A DNA stretch of 64,000 nucleotides from Monarcha castaneiventris obscurior (Eukaryota > Chordata > Aves > Passeriformes > Monarchidae). The stretch is from positions 40,711,501-40,775,500 of the forward strand of contig JAMPIT010000575.1 of NCBI GenBank assembly GCA_026261815.1, in the 5' to 3' direction. The position numbers and the translations under genes are program-made. The notes beneath the pieces were generated by a model. It made no database searches and was not told where the DNA came from. It was given only the letters and a program-made list of their open reading frames with translations. Shown here piece after piece: positions 1 to 12,850 of this stretch (the first letter of the stretch is position 1; every line of letters starts with the position of its first letter).

Positions 1-3000
1 AGCCTCATTATTTGTCATTCTGTATGTCCTGAATTAGTCTAGTGCCTCCTTCATTGAGTCTATCCTCAGTGATTCTCTCCTGGGCACCTCTCCAAACTGT
101 GACACAGCATTTATGTACACTTGTACATTTGTAAATATGTTAATTGTCTGGTTGCTTTTGTGTCTTTGAAATTAGTCAGTGGCTACAAGAGTTTTTGACT
201 GTTCCTTTGATTCTGTCATTCACCAAAAAGTAAGAAATACTGAGTGCTTCTTTTAATTCAAAAAATATCTCTAGGTAAGAAAATGAATTAGAAATAAATT
301 TTCAATAATACGTGTCATATACAGGTTTCTAGAGGAAAGCAACATTCTATTTTCTGTCAAGAAATATTATACAAGGGTAGAGGTGTATCTAATAGAGGAG
401 GGAAGATAGAACTCAAGATGCCAAAGGGAAAGAGATCCATCGATGCAAATGAGAAAGATCCTGTTCCTTCTGATATTGGAATGAATGTTGCTCAGTTAAT
501 TCTGCTGACTGTGTCTGGCTATTTGGGTGAACCCAAAAGCTCTGGTCGCACCCTCCATTGTCCAGAATCTGCGAGCCATCCAGATGCTGAAGGTCCTTTT
601 TCTGGGAGAGCGAGGCCTACTGATAATGTTAATGGTGCTGGTTTTCCTGCCTTTCTGAATAAGAAAAAGATGATGAGCCTTTGACAGGGACTGGCAAGAA
701 AGTTCACACCTCTTTCCATTTCCAGGATGAGAAAGTGATGGGAAAGAAACAAATTAAAATTCTGTAATTAAGGGAAGAATTGAGCCACCAAATTAATTAA
801 TAAAATTATGATTGATGAACCTGGGAGTTAACAGAATTATTTATGACTATAAATTATCCAGGGTGTTTTTCCTCCTTAGTGTTCTATTACTGTTTTTCTT
901 TTTAAAAGTTACACTAACAATTCGGAGAGATCCACTAAAAAGTGTAATAAATATTAGATTGAAATATTCAATTAAGAAATAGATGTTTCAGCAAAGAACT
1001 GAATACAATCACTAAATAATAAAGACTTTTTCATAAACAGGTTCTCAGGTTTTTAATGATTACTGCCTTTTAAATTTTATCTTTATAAGTTGCTCCCAAA
1101 ATAAGAAATATTATATTAATCTTTTCCTTTTTAATCCTAATATTAGAGAGCTTTTTGTGGATTAACAGGCTGTTTAGTTCTCCTTTCCCTTCTTTTGCCA
1201 AAGGAAATAGTTGGAATTTTTTTCCTCTTTTGCTTCTTCTTTCTGCAGATGACCTGTTTTTGCTGTTGCACACTTTGCTCAGTCAAGTTCTGCATTAGAG
1301 AACTGAACTTTTCTTGTCTTCAACAGCACGTGACAGAAGCCACTGAGAAAAACCTCTTTTTTCACAAACTGAGACAGCACATATAGAAAGTTGGTAGACC
1401 TATTATAGAACTGGATGTGTTTTCTCCTTTTTAAAATCTTAAGTTATTTGTAAGGACTTTATTGCTGACAGTAAAGGAAAAAGAAGGGCAATATTAAGTT
1501 TTATGCTTAAAACTTAAACTTTAAAACTTAAAACTGCTTCACTTCAGTTGTGTCTATGAGACAGCTTAGTTCTGAGAACTACTGTCTGTGCCTCAGTTCC
1601 CATGTAGCCAAGAAGACCTCTTCTTGCTAGAGATTTGGTCAAAAATACACTCTAAAGTAATGGGCCAAAATTTTCAATTTTCCATAATGTGTGATATCAG
1701 GTAATGCACATCATCTTTCAAAATTCCTCACTTACATATACATCTTGTGCACAGTTAGACCTTCCAAAGCCTAGAGATTAAATGTTTTTGCAATTGCCCT
1801 TACTTTGCTAGCCTCAAAAAATAACCTGGTTAGAGCTGTAGGCAAAAGTCATAAAACAAACAAATTAAATTTACTCACAGTCAAGGCAGTGGAAGTCATC
1901 AGCTTAACAAATGTCAACTATAGCTGGTTTTGCAGTCTTTCCATATGTGTGTAGTTATGAGAGTATGTTTTACATATTAATAAGATAAAATGAACCTGTC
2001 AAATTTTCCACGTTTGAATCTGAGGAAGGTAGATTGGGAGTCATTACTTTTTTTTTCCATTTGTGTATCTGACCAAATTAAGGATCTTCTGCTTTCAGCA
2101 TCTTTTCCGTGAGTCTCAGATGACTCATATCCTCTCATCTGATAAGTGTCATGACCTGGTTGTAGGTCTGTAATTGCATAGACTCAAATGTTAAAGAAAC
2201 TGCCGTGTGGCAAAGCAAATATATCTGTTCTTGCCCTCATCTCTAATTTGTCATAGAAGTAAGATTCAGTCTTTATGACACGGCTTTGCTTTGGTGTTTA
2301 TTTTTCTTTGTATTTATTTATGTTAGTTATTTAAGGTTGATATAATGCTTCTCTTTTCTTTCTTTTTAATTATATCATTGGTCTTTGCATACTGTACAGG
2401 GTGCTGTGAGCAACAGCTGGAATACTGTACAGCCATCCATCAGATCTAAGGACAGGATGCTCAGTTCACCATTTATGGACATGGGCAGAGGTGTAACACC
2501 AGGCAAACACAATTCTCTGCCTCAGGGAGCAGCCTGGTCCTTCAGGAATACCACCAGTTCCATCATCATGAAGTCCAAGGTCATAAACCCTCCCAGGACT
2601 TGCCTGGTCCCACACAGGAATTACATATAATTGTGGCAATTGAGAAGAAAACATGGGAGACTAACGGAGTCAAGGAAGTAGGGCTCAGGGTTTCAGGACA
2701 CATTGACAGCTGTGTCTCCTGGATGTCAGTATCATTGATTGGAAAAGATTTGGCCTGTCTGCTTCTATGTTTTAATTCTTCAGATCACTGCCAGACCATG
2801 TGTGAGTCCATAAATTAGTACTACACTCTAAAAAACCAGGCTTCATCTAGTGTTCTTCAGGGTAAACAACACATAAACATTGAAGCAAAGTCCTGGTGTA
2901 CTCAACAGAACCTAATCATACAGAAAACTAACCTTGGCCATCTCAGCAGCCATCACTCCCTTGTCTTCAGTACTATTGCCATGAGTTGGATAGATAGTGC

Positions 3001-4445
3001 TGTTTTTATTACACCTGCACAAGCTGTAGCAATACCTCCATAAGCTTTTACACAATATGGACACACACACAAAATATGGATGGTGCCCTTGCTCATTTTC
3101 ACCAAGAAGAAAAAAGACATGTCCTTGTCTTATTCACATGTGAGGAGAAATAAATGTTCAGGTACCATTATGTTTGGGATTTAGAGCACTTGACAGGCTA
3201 CATTTTGTGATTTTGGAGGCTGGACTTTTCTGGGGAACCCTCATTCACTGAAATATGTGAGGTACTTCTTAGGTCAGATGATAGTGTGTTTGTTCAGCTA
3301 CTGTGTTTGAGGTGCTGTTTTCAGTGTTTCTTGATTTCAACTTTGTCTTCCAAAGCTTTTGGATCTGATAGCACTAACTGAGAGATTGAACAAGACAGGC
3401 AGATAGGAAATAAAGATATAAATATTTGCAAGGTACATATTTGCAAGTAAAAGCAATGCTGGCCTCTTTGGAAGTGGGGTGGGCAATATGCATACAATGA
3501 AATATTCTGCTTTCTTAATGGAGCGTTGCACAGATAGAAATCAAATCACCCGTCCTCACTTTCCTGTTTTTGTACCAGTCAGTCCAGGTCACCTATATTT
3601 TCACTCCATTCTGAGATGCAGAATGACACAAAGCACACTGACTGCCGTGAAACAGGTCATGCCTTCATCTCTGAGTTTGCCAAAACATCAGTATCATGAC
3701 TGGAAAATGTGAAGACGTGACTGGATTTTGTAGAAAGGAAAATAGGGCCTGGAGAGTTTTTTGGCATGAATGTAAATACTTGCCAAAGATAGAAAACTTC
3801 TACAAGCAAGTTTGCTGTGGTTACAGTAATTCTTTCATTTTTTTCTACCTTCTTCCAAGTGGGTGAAAATTTATTTTTCCCTTTTCTTCTTTGCCTTTTA
3901 CCTGATCTTCTGGGTGGTGCTTTTTCAACCCAGACAGGCAGCCCTTTGTGTCAGCATTTAGCAGCTATCCCTGACTGCCTTAACTTCAGTGGAATTTTTC
4001 AGGCACTAATAGTGATTTGCAAAACCTCAGGTATTCCAAGCAGGAAATGATAAGGAAAGTATGTGAGAAGAGTGTTTGAGAAAATGGATCATAAATCTCG
4101 CTGGGCTCTGGATTCTTTTAATGATAGAGAATATTATTTTTCTCTTCTTTTTACTACAGAGAAATGAAAGAGAAATAGTTGGCACCAAGGTAAAAACTGC
4201 AAATCTTATGTTTGCAAACCTACTCTGCTGGTAGGTATGTTGCTTTCTGCCCTTCTATGTATCTTCTTCTTTTCAGATCAGCCCTTGGCATACACCCTTT
4301 TGGGGCTGTGTCTGAACAGAAACATGAGAGTTATAAAGACAGCTCACACGTCGCTGTTTTCTCCATTTCACAACAGCAACCACATATTACTCCAACCAGT
4401 GCTGTAACATAAGCAGATGGTGATAGCATGGATGTCACTTGCAAA
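1..4445. other. Intergenic, no gene seen
   Basis: AT-rich unique-looking sequence. The open frames here (up to 88 codons) have no recognisable domain, no flanking splice signals that join them and no codon pattern suggesting selection. A short stretch near 1585-1610 containing the words GCCTCAGTT and CCCATGTA faintly resembles the core of a MIR SINE but is too short to call. A small hairpin, TAAGTTTTA with its complement after a 3-4 base loop, lies near 1494-1515 within runs of AAAACTTAAA. The segment is interpreted as gene desert downstream of TRPC6. Confidence 0.6.
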
Positions 4446-4690
4446 CACAGAATCATAGAATAATAACGTTGAAGGAACATTAAAGGTCATCTAGCCCAAA
4501 CCCCCATGCCCTGAGCAGGGATATCTTCAGCTAGATCAGATTGAGCAGAATCTCATCTAACTCAACCTCTAATATTTCCAGGGATAGGGGCTTCTACCAC
4601 CTCACTGGGCAACCTGTTCCAGTGTTTTACTACCCTCATTGCAAAAAAAAAAAAAAGTATTCTTTGTGTAGTCTGAACACACATTTTATT
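4446..4690 (-). mobile_element. CR1 LINE fragment, 3' end, minus strand
   Basis: The left edge reads ACAGAATCATAGAATAA, the complement of the CR1 3' terminal repeats. It is followed by the familiar CR1 tail words in order: GTTGAAGGAACATTAAAGG, TCATCTAGCCCAAACCCCC, CCAGGGATAGGGGCTTC, GGGCAACCTGTTCCAGTG. Read on the minus strand, the frame includes a VVKHWNRLPSEVVE-like segment, typical of the C-terminal end of CR1 ORF2. A run of about 14 A at 4642-4655 interrupts the copy. It is 5' truncated and diverged, so it is not mobile. The inner edge is fuzzy. Confidence 0.88.
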
Positions 4691-6450
4691 ACTAATATTA
4701 AAAGAAGTGCTACAGAAACGACATCCCTTCTGCTGGCTGCTGAGATGAATGGGACTGTCTTGTGCACACACACAGAAGCCATGGGGTCTAAGCATGGCCT
4801 GGCTCCTGGCACCTGCCAGGAGTGGAGGAAAAGCTGACAACAGTCACTACATACATAGCACCAAAAAAAAAAAAAGAAAAATCAGAAAAGTTTGTACAGA
4901 AACAAAAGTTACTCTAAGATGTCTCTTCCTGCTTTTTGACACCTTTCTTGCTCACAGATCAGTAGTAACCAGCATCTTGCAATGCATTAAATATAAACCC
5001 ACACCGTCCCTGTGAGCAGTAGTAATCTGCTGTCTGCTGAGAAGCCTGAGTGTAAGTTTCGGTTCCTGTTGCTTCTGAACTGTTCCACTCGGTGGAAGAG
5101 TGAGGTAAAGCACTGGCCAAGTTGGCTTTGTTTCTTTTGTGAGCTTGTTTCAGCACCAACAACATTGATAATGTCAACAGGGCTTTAAGAGCAGCGTTTG
5201 CTAACTTGTTCTGGCTCTGTAACAGCAGGTTATAGATGCTGTAGCAATTTCATAAGCTTGTATTTCCTCATTTAGCAACAGAGTGGATATAGTGCTAACA
5301 TTTTAACAACAACAGGGACTCTCCTCACTAAACTGTAGCAGTGTTGAAGAAAACTTGGTTAATTGTCAAAACTAGGCAGAGATTCTGTTTGAATCTTTGA
5401 CTATCATATATTTGATAAATATTGATATAAATATAAATATTGATATTTTTGTGACCCAGATGTAGTTACCTCAGCTCTGCTTACTCATTACAGACCAAAG
5501 AGGACTGCTCGTAGGGGAAATACACGTTTTGCAATTGCAAAAGTTTGTGGTAAAAAGTACCATGTGGTGAAAAAATACAGTCTGTGGTAAAAAGCATCTT
5601 GAACCGCAAGATAGCATTAATAGTTAAGTATCTGTGAAAAGTGACAAGCTATAGTCTGCTTAGGCCTCTAGTGATAGTCTTCTTCTTTATGTTTTCATAG
5701 AACAATAGCATCTACCCACCTACTTTCACTACCTTAACCTTGTCTGTTTTTTACACATATAATAAGAATGTAGTAAAACAGTCTTCAGCCAGCAAGGTAG
5801 GGAAACATTCTGTAAATTTAAGCAGAGAAAACCACACTGAAATTTATTATCTTAATTTTTTTTTTTTTCATTTGTCAAACTAAAAGAGGGTCCAAGGAAG
5901 AATTCATAATACACTGATATTTTATTGTTGCTGTTTTAAAGTTTTGAGTGTTCTACATCTGCATGGTCATTTTACGTGCTTTGCCGTGAAGCAGTCGTAT
6001 ATCTGTGTCACGAAACATATCACATGTCCTGATCAGTTTTGTGAATGAACAGCATGAATTAAGCCAAAGGACAAAAAACTTGCATGAAGCAAAGAGGATC
6101 TTAGAGCTAGGTGGTTAAATTCAAGGTGTCTAAAAAAACTGTCAATTCCTTTTCTTATTCTTTCTGGTTCATATCCTAGAGATTTGGTATGATTTATAAG
6201 TAGGAGAAAAGAAGAAAAAAAAAAAAAGAAAAAAAAAAGAGGGAAAAGAACATTTCTTCAATTTTTTGGGGAAAACATGTAGTCGTTTTTAAAGAGTTTG
6301 TTGTTTAACAAGGCTTTTTAAACTGGATAACCAGGCTACTTGAACTGGACATTTTGAGGTAGAGCTTGATTAACAGAGTTTGCAGAAGATTTTAGTTAAA
6401 CACGTATCTGTGTTGTACAAGCAGAAATATGATGAATAAGTGGAAAGTAA
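4691..6450. other. Intergenic, no gene seen
   Basis: No gene or clear repeat is recognised. The segment contains A-rich runs at 4861-4880 and a purine-only, A-dominated tract at about 6205-6250. Short open frames on both strands near 4960-5180 are unsupported by motifs. Confidence 0.55.
6205..6250. repeat. A-rich purine tract
   Basis: The tract is composed almost entirely of A with scattered G: a GAGAAAAGAAG start, then runs of A interrupted by single G. It is a low-complexity simple repeat. It is about 200 bp left of a CR1 copy but is not the CR1 tail, because CR1 does not end in poly(A). Confidence 0.8.
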
Positions 6451-6810
6451 TCACGGAATCACAGAATTATTTAGATTAAATAGGCCCTCCAAAATCATCA
6501 AATCCTATCACCACCTTGTCAACTTGATCATAGCACTATCGGCCACACCCAGTTGTTTCTTGAACCAGGGATAGTGACTCCACCCCCTTCATGGGCAGCC
6601 CATTCCAATGCCTGACAAACTTTTTCGTGAAGAAATTCTTCCTGAAGTCCCACATGAGCCTCTGCTGGCACAGCTTGAGGCCGTTTCCTCTTGTCCTGTT
6701 GCTAGTTTCCTGGGAGAAGAGGCCAATCTCCATCTGGCTACATCGGCCTTTCAGGCAGTTGTAGAGAGCGATAAGGTGTCCCCTGAGCCTTCTTTTCTTC
6801 AAGCAATAAT
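6451..6810 (-). mobile_element. CR1 LINE fragment, 3' end, minus strand
   Basis: The copy starts with TCACGGAATCACAGAATTAT, the complemented CR1 terminus, and continues through words typical of a CR1-Y/C-like copy: GCAGCCCATTCCAATGCCTG, GAAGAAATTCTTCCTGA, GGCCGTTTCCTCTTGTCCTG, TTGTAGAGAGCGATAAGGTG and CCCCTGAGCCTTC. The minus-strand frame retains RHWNGLP, the ORF2 C-terminal motif, but has stops and indels. About 360 bp remain, so it is 5' truncated. Subfamily assignment is from memory of consensus wording and is uncertain. Confidence 0.9.
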
Positions 6811-9800
6811 GCAGGCATTAATCTCTAAAATAATTTGATACATTCAGTTTGGTTTGTTCACCTAACAAAACTATAGAAATCCTAACAAATCGTTCAAAAA
6901 GGTAAATTGCTGATTTCTTGAAGTGAGTCCAGTTTGCATTCACGGCTTAGCCTTGGGTTTTCAAATGCTTGTCCTGTGTCTTGTCAGCTCTCTCCAAATC
7001 CAGCTACATTTCTAACATCTTTACATCCTCCCTATGAACTTCCCAGTTGTGTACTTGGTGGATAGTCCTCTTTTTTTCCAGGTCACTTCTCAAAACTACC
7101 TTTTTCCATGATGACTTTTCCCAAACCAAGTAACCTTAAATATACTTGAAAGAAACTACATGAATTGTTTGACCACCATTCCTTTGATCTGTGGACCTTG
7201 TGCCTGAGTAGTCCTCTGAGAGCTTAAACACACTAACTCATTGACACCATTCAGTAAATAACCCAGATGGAAAGCTTCCAAATATACTCAGTGAAATATC
7301 AGCCTTGAGCTGCAATCAATTTGGTTTTGGTTAGGAAAAAATAGGCCACATTTTAGTAATTTTCTGATGTCAGATGATATTATTTTGCTCCATTCACTCA
7401 ATGTCATACTTCAACTAAGGCCTTGTCTTTATTTTAGCATGCATGCAAAGCGCTGCACACTGTGTGATTATGGAAGGATTACGATAGGAAATTCTTACTG
7501 TGCAAAGGAACCTTTTAGTTTTAGGTTGAATTCTGATTAGAAAAAGTATTTACGTAACTTGTGAAGTTACTCCAACTCATTTGTTGCACAAAAGCTACGT
7601 TGAGAGTGTGTAAACAACACCTAAAACACTGTACAAAGCAATTTCCCTTTGTTTTCATGTTTATACATGTCGAATCACCCTTAGATTTCAGGCAGACATT
7701 TTTGTTATTAACTTGTTTTCTGTAAACAGAACTAATTATAGTGATAAAATTACAGGGCTTTTTCACTCATGAAAATGAGTAAATAATCTTCATAAAGCAT
7801 GATTCAAATGTAAATTTCCTAGTACTGTGTAATCTGCTGGCACACTATCTTGTACTACAGAATCCTGATTGTCTAACCTTGATTTAATTGTGCTCTGTAC
7901 ATAAGCAGTGACCTCACTTGGGTTGTGAATTGCTGAATCAATGGAGCAAAAAGTACCATGTTTGACCTTGCCATTAATGACAAAGCCTTAAAGAGTGCCA
8001 TATTTTATCCCTTTACATAATCTGTATATTTTTTTGAGATTATTACTCAGTTTTCATTTTTGAAAAATAGTTTTTAAAAAAGGCCAGTGATGTTCTAGGC
8101 CCTGACGTCTCCCTTCCCTTTAACCCAACAAGTTAAAGTCCCTGAAAAAATTCAATTTCATTAATAATACTCTAGGATTTATAGAATTATCAAATATTTG
8201 TTGGACTTTTGATTGCAAAACTGCATATAATAGGAGCTGTATTAAAACCAGAAGATAATGGCCTTGTAACACATATGAAACTGTAGTTAAAATGTTTAGA
8301 TTGTTCACTAGTTTTACTGGAATGGGATTATAAAGACATATAATGTGACAGTGAAATCCAGCCATCTGACAATGAGATAGCTGGGGAATATTGCTGCTGC
8401 TGTATTTGTCCCTTTAGAAAGGACATTATACTTACACGTATAATATATCTTACTTACACTTGGCCTTCATCTCTGGCTTTCCTGTGATGATTTTTATTTT
8501 TGAGATCCAGCCCCAGACACAGCATGGGAACTATGTTATTGTTACCTACCTGCTCCTAATACCCTTCCTGCATCAATCTGGGGTATATGTTACTTCATTT
8601 ACCAGAATCAGGTGCAGATCAGGAAGTTATCAAACTGTGTTATTGGTTTAAATTTATTGGATTACTTCTGTTTGTTATTTTGGTGTTGGATGACCCATAG
8701 ATTTGGGAACTGTGAGGATAATCAGGCTGATGTGACAGGGCCACAGCTGGTAGGAAGACACATTGTTTAAGCAGACCACTTCCTATCAAATATGCCGCTG
8801 ATCAAAATTAATTCCCCTCCTGAATGTGAGTGAAGATTTTTCTGTAATGGGACAAAGAGCATGAAACTGGATGTTTTTGGCGTTTCCATTTGCAGACAGG
8901 TAAGGTTGGTGTCAAGCAACCCCTAAATGGATACCCAACCAAACACTTTCAGAGACCTTCTCTGATTCTTATCTTGAAGAAGCTCAGATTTAGAGGCTTT
9001 CAGTCACTGAGGGAATTCAAAGAATATCTCTCCTTCCTCTTGCAGCAGTAGTCTGTAGGCAGGGACTTCCACAGATATCCTGAACAGCACAAGTCTCAGC
9101 TTAAGTCTCAGCTTTGGGCATCCCATGGACTTCCTGAATGTTACGATGAGAACACAATATTCCAGTACTATTCTCCCAAGTCCAGCCCTAATGACTTCTC
9201 CTAATCTTTGCTTCCTTGTCACGTGGTTGTTTCTAGCACTGTTCCACCCTACTGATATTAACAGCTGAGGGAGTCGTGTTAAAATACTTGAACCAAAACA
9301 AGTAGTGAAATATTTGATTATTTTTCAGGATTTTTAGCCGGAGTTAGATGTCATGTTCTTTTATCATGGTCCCCATTCAGGACTTGGATGGCACTGTGGC
9401 AAGACAGAATAACATTTTTGTGCCACAACAAGAGAATGTATAGTTCTGATCAAATTAAAACCTACCTACCTCAGAGTGTACTCCTGAGAGGCAAGAAACA
9501 AGAAAGGTTTTCTTTCCCCTTATTATTTCATCATATTAGCGGTTGCAAAGGATTCTTTATAAGCATAATACACCCAGCCCATCTCTATTCCATCTTATCA
9601 CTTTAGAAGAGTGGAAATGAGTAGAATTTTTCTCCAGGAGTTATGAAGAACGGTTCTATTTTGAGCATTTTTACTGCCTTGTAGAGGTCATGCTGGCATT
9701 TCTGAGAGCTACTTCAGACTTCTCAAAATTTTTTTCATTATGTTGTTTTCTGCTGGGGACTATAATTCTCTAATCTAAAATCAGGCTGACATTAGTGTCA

Positions 9801-12599
9801 AGAAATAAAACCATGGGCACAAAACTCGTATTCTTAGAGTAGCTCTCCAATCTGCAGAGTGCTCCACTGTTACCAGCTGAAACATCATTTATGAGAAGTT
9901 TACTGCCATTCCGTTCAAATTCTGCAAATGTGGCAGTCTTTACTGTAAGCCTGTTGTGTAATTCTTGTTCTTAAAAGTAACTAATTGCATCATGAAAGCA
10001 GAAGTGATTGATAATGGCATTTTTAAATTGAGCTGTACCTAGAAATTGGACACTCATGCCCTGTAGATGGAACATTAAAGTCACTGGAAATTATTTCTTT
10101 TCAAGATGGGTTCAGAAATGAAACTTCAGAATTTTCTAAAAGCATCATTAAAGATTTACAGACAGTCTGGAACCTAGCATTATTTTCTTCAAATAGACCA
10201 AGTCATTTTCTCTCACCATCAGCCTTTCTTGTTATCTAAGAGAATCAGTTAATTCATCTGTGATGCCAGATATGTAGAAAGCTAAAGCTTCGGGACTGAA
10301 CAGGATTGAGCAACACTGTGTAGGTTACAATTTGCTGGTATGTATTTCAGTAGAAGCAGAACATAGGAGCAGAGGCGCTTTTTCAGGTGATCTCAAGCCC
10401 TTGATGATCACAAGCTACCAGGTCATAAAATTCAGTGTAAAATTCAGAGGGAATTCATCAAATTCCCTCTTTGTTTTAGTTATGCTTGTGTTAAACACTT
10501 TTCCAACATGCTACTTACAGAAGAAAATAACAAGTGAATCTCTTCCCCTTTCAACCACACTCATAGTTTAATGGGCATCCATCAAACACCTCTGTTCCCG
10601 GGCCATATTTTTTTCAATTTTAGTAATTCCATTAATGGAGCTTTAGGATCCTTTCACATAAAACAGCTGTGGTAACGGTTGATGTCATATTTTCTATACT
10701 GCTCATTTTTTCACTTGTTAGCCTGATAAAAACTTTGAATGCTAAATTCCTGTGTTCCAGTTTCCTTTTTGCTTCTTACCAGCTCCTAAAAATTGTGCTG
10801 TTTATATTTATATATTCTGTTGTATTCTGTTTATAAAAGTAAAGCAAACAGTCGACGTTATATCTGCTTTGGTTTTTTTATCATGAGTTAAACATGTAAT
10901 AAACAATAAATCAAAATAAAAACAAACAATAAAACTCAGAATCTAAAAATTCTCATATGCCTATCTCCATTCCAAAATATCAGTCCCTTCCTGTCCAATT
11001 TTCCTATGAACATCAGAAGATACAAGGAACCATAGATACTAAAAAGAACAACAAATTAGGAAGTTGTCAAACTCAAGAGAATATCAACTCCGTAACTATT
11101 GCCATGGCACTCTCCATTTCCAAAACTGACTTTAAGCTAATAATGAGAAAGAGGAGGATCCATTCTGAGAGGTTTTCTGACCCAAACCCTGTCCTTACAC
11201 TGAGAAATGTAATTTCAGTGTCAATAGAAAGGCTCTTCCTTTTGTGCATTAGAAATCAGCATTAAGAATCTTCATAAGAGAGTGCTTAAAACTCGAATAT
11301 AAATACATACATCTTACTTGCCCTTTAATATTTCAGAACTGAAACCAAGTTCTTGAATAGAAAACTATCCAACAGCTGGTGAGTCTGGATTTGAATTGGG
11401 ATAATTTCCTGTGACGTTTGCAGAAGTTGCATTCCAGTTCTGCATTAGATGTACAGCTTTGCATTGACTGAACTCTAGTCTGCTCTGCAGATGCTAAATG
11501 AAGAACATGGAAAACATTGGATGATTCAGCACCGATTTCCACAGGCTCATTTAAGCCTCAGATTCACTGGCTGGAGCTGGGTTTAATATGTGATTCTAGA
11601 AGTCACATCCTGGCCCAGGGCTGTCCTTTGACATTTTTACCTCAGCAGAGCTCTTACAGCACTGTATCACTGAAAATGTCCTTGACCTGCGGGATTTACA
11701 GCACACAGAAGTGTGCTTTTTAATCTGATTAATCTTTTTAGATAATATCTCTATTCTCCCTCCCTTTTCTTTGAAATGAGAACTTAGTGTGATAATTTAA
11801 CTACTGCATCTGTGAACGCTGTATTACAGGAAAAGGTAGGCATTGACAAGAGGCCACATCGGAGTCAGAAAGGAAATGATGTGGCAAAGAAAACCAATAG
11901 CACAGAGTTATGCCTTTTTGTTTTTTGTTTGTGTATCTTCCAAAAATTTTCCTTAGTCCTGGCACACAAAACTTGCTCCTATGGCTTTAAGGACGCAGCT
12001 GAGTGTTTCACTGATGAAACACTGTGTTTTTCAGTGATGATGGTGTTATGGACCCTTAATATTGTTGATGCTTATAGATTATGATTAACAGTGATAGTCA
12101 TATTACTACTAAAAATTATGTACAAATTTTACCCTATGAAACCATGAAATGACACAGGTCTAAAGATGGTATTTTTGTTACTTATGCCTGAACTTAGAGG
12201 GATTTTCCATTGTCTGACCACCTAACATTGTGGTTGCTGGTCCTGAAGAAGAATTTCATGTCCAGGAGAAAACTAACTCTGTGTTCAGTGTCAGAAGAGG
12301 AGAGAGGCTCCTGAGAGAGGCTACTCAAGGTGTCCACTGCAGTTGACTTTGCTGGATGTAACTCTACCTGACACAAAATTTTGGCCACTTCTTCACATTA
12401 GCATAAACCAACAAACCAAGCATTTGAATGCATTTGGGACAAAGAGGCACTCAGGACAGAATACACAAGACTAAATAGGCAGAAGAAAAATAAAAATTGA
12501 GTGACATTACAGTTTTCTTATGTCTGTTTTCAATTTCTTTTTTTCTTTTTCATAAATGTATGCATTTCCTAAACATAAAAATTTTATCACAAAACATTT
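6811..12599. other. Intergenic, no gene seen
   Basis: A long AT-rich segment without recognisable exons or clear interspersed repeats. The longest open frames (around 10957-11265 on plus, 102 codons) show no domain and low-complexity composition. A 10-bp perfect stem hairpin at 10446-10470 is listed separately. Confidence 0.55.
10446..10470. repeat. Inverted repeat, 10-bp perfect stem
   Basis: The arm AGAGGGAATT at 10446-10455 is matched by its exact complement AATTCCCTCT at 10461-10470 around a 5-base loop (CATCA). No downstream T-tract or gene gives it a terminator or RNA role. It may be chance in AT-rich DNA or part of an old element. Confidence 0.7.
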
Positions 12600-12850
12600 G
12601 TGCTCACTTAATTTAATATTCTTGCCACGGTGATTTTGAAAGGACCATTTTGTCCAAAAGAGCATATACTCAAATTAATAATAATTGGGCAGAAAGAATT
12701 AGTATCAGAGTACTTCCTTCTAAATTAAGCATTCAATTAGACTTGATTAAATCATCACCTCCTTTTAAGAATGAATTTGCTTTTTAAATGGCCCTTGTCT
12801 ATTCTGGGTTTGTATGGTAGCCAATATGAAAAGTCTTATTTTATTTGAGC
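12600..12850. promoter_or_regulatory. Possible conserved non-coding element (weak)
   Basis: A non-repetitive, AT-rich block with several homeodomain-type TAATT/ATTAA cores (AATTAATAATAATTGG, GCATTCAATTAGAC) and a CTTTTAAATGGCCC word. This composition resembles vertebrate developmental enhancers near channel and receptor genes, but composition alone is weak evidence. Only cross-species alignment could confirm it. Confidence 0.15.
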
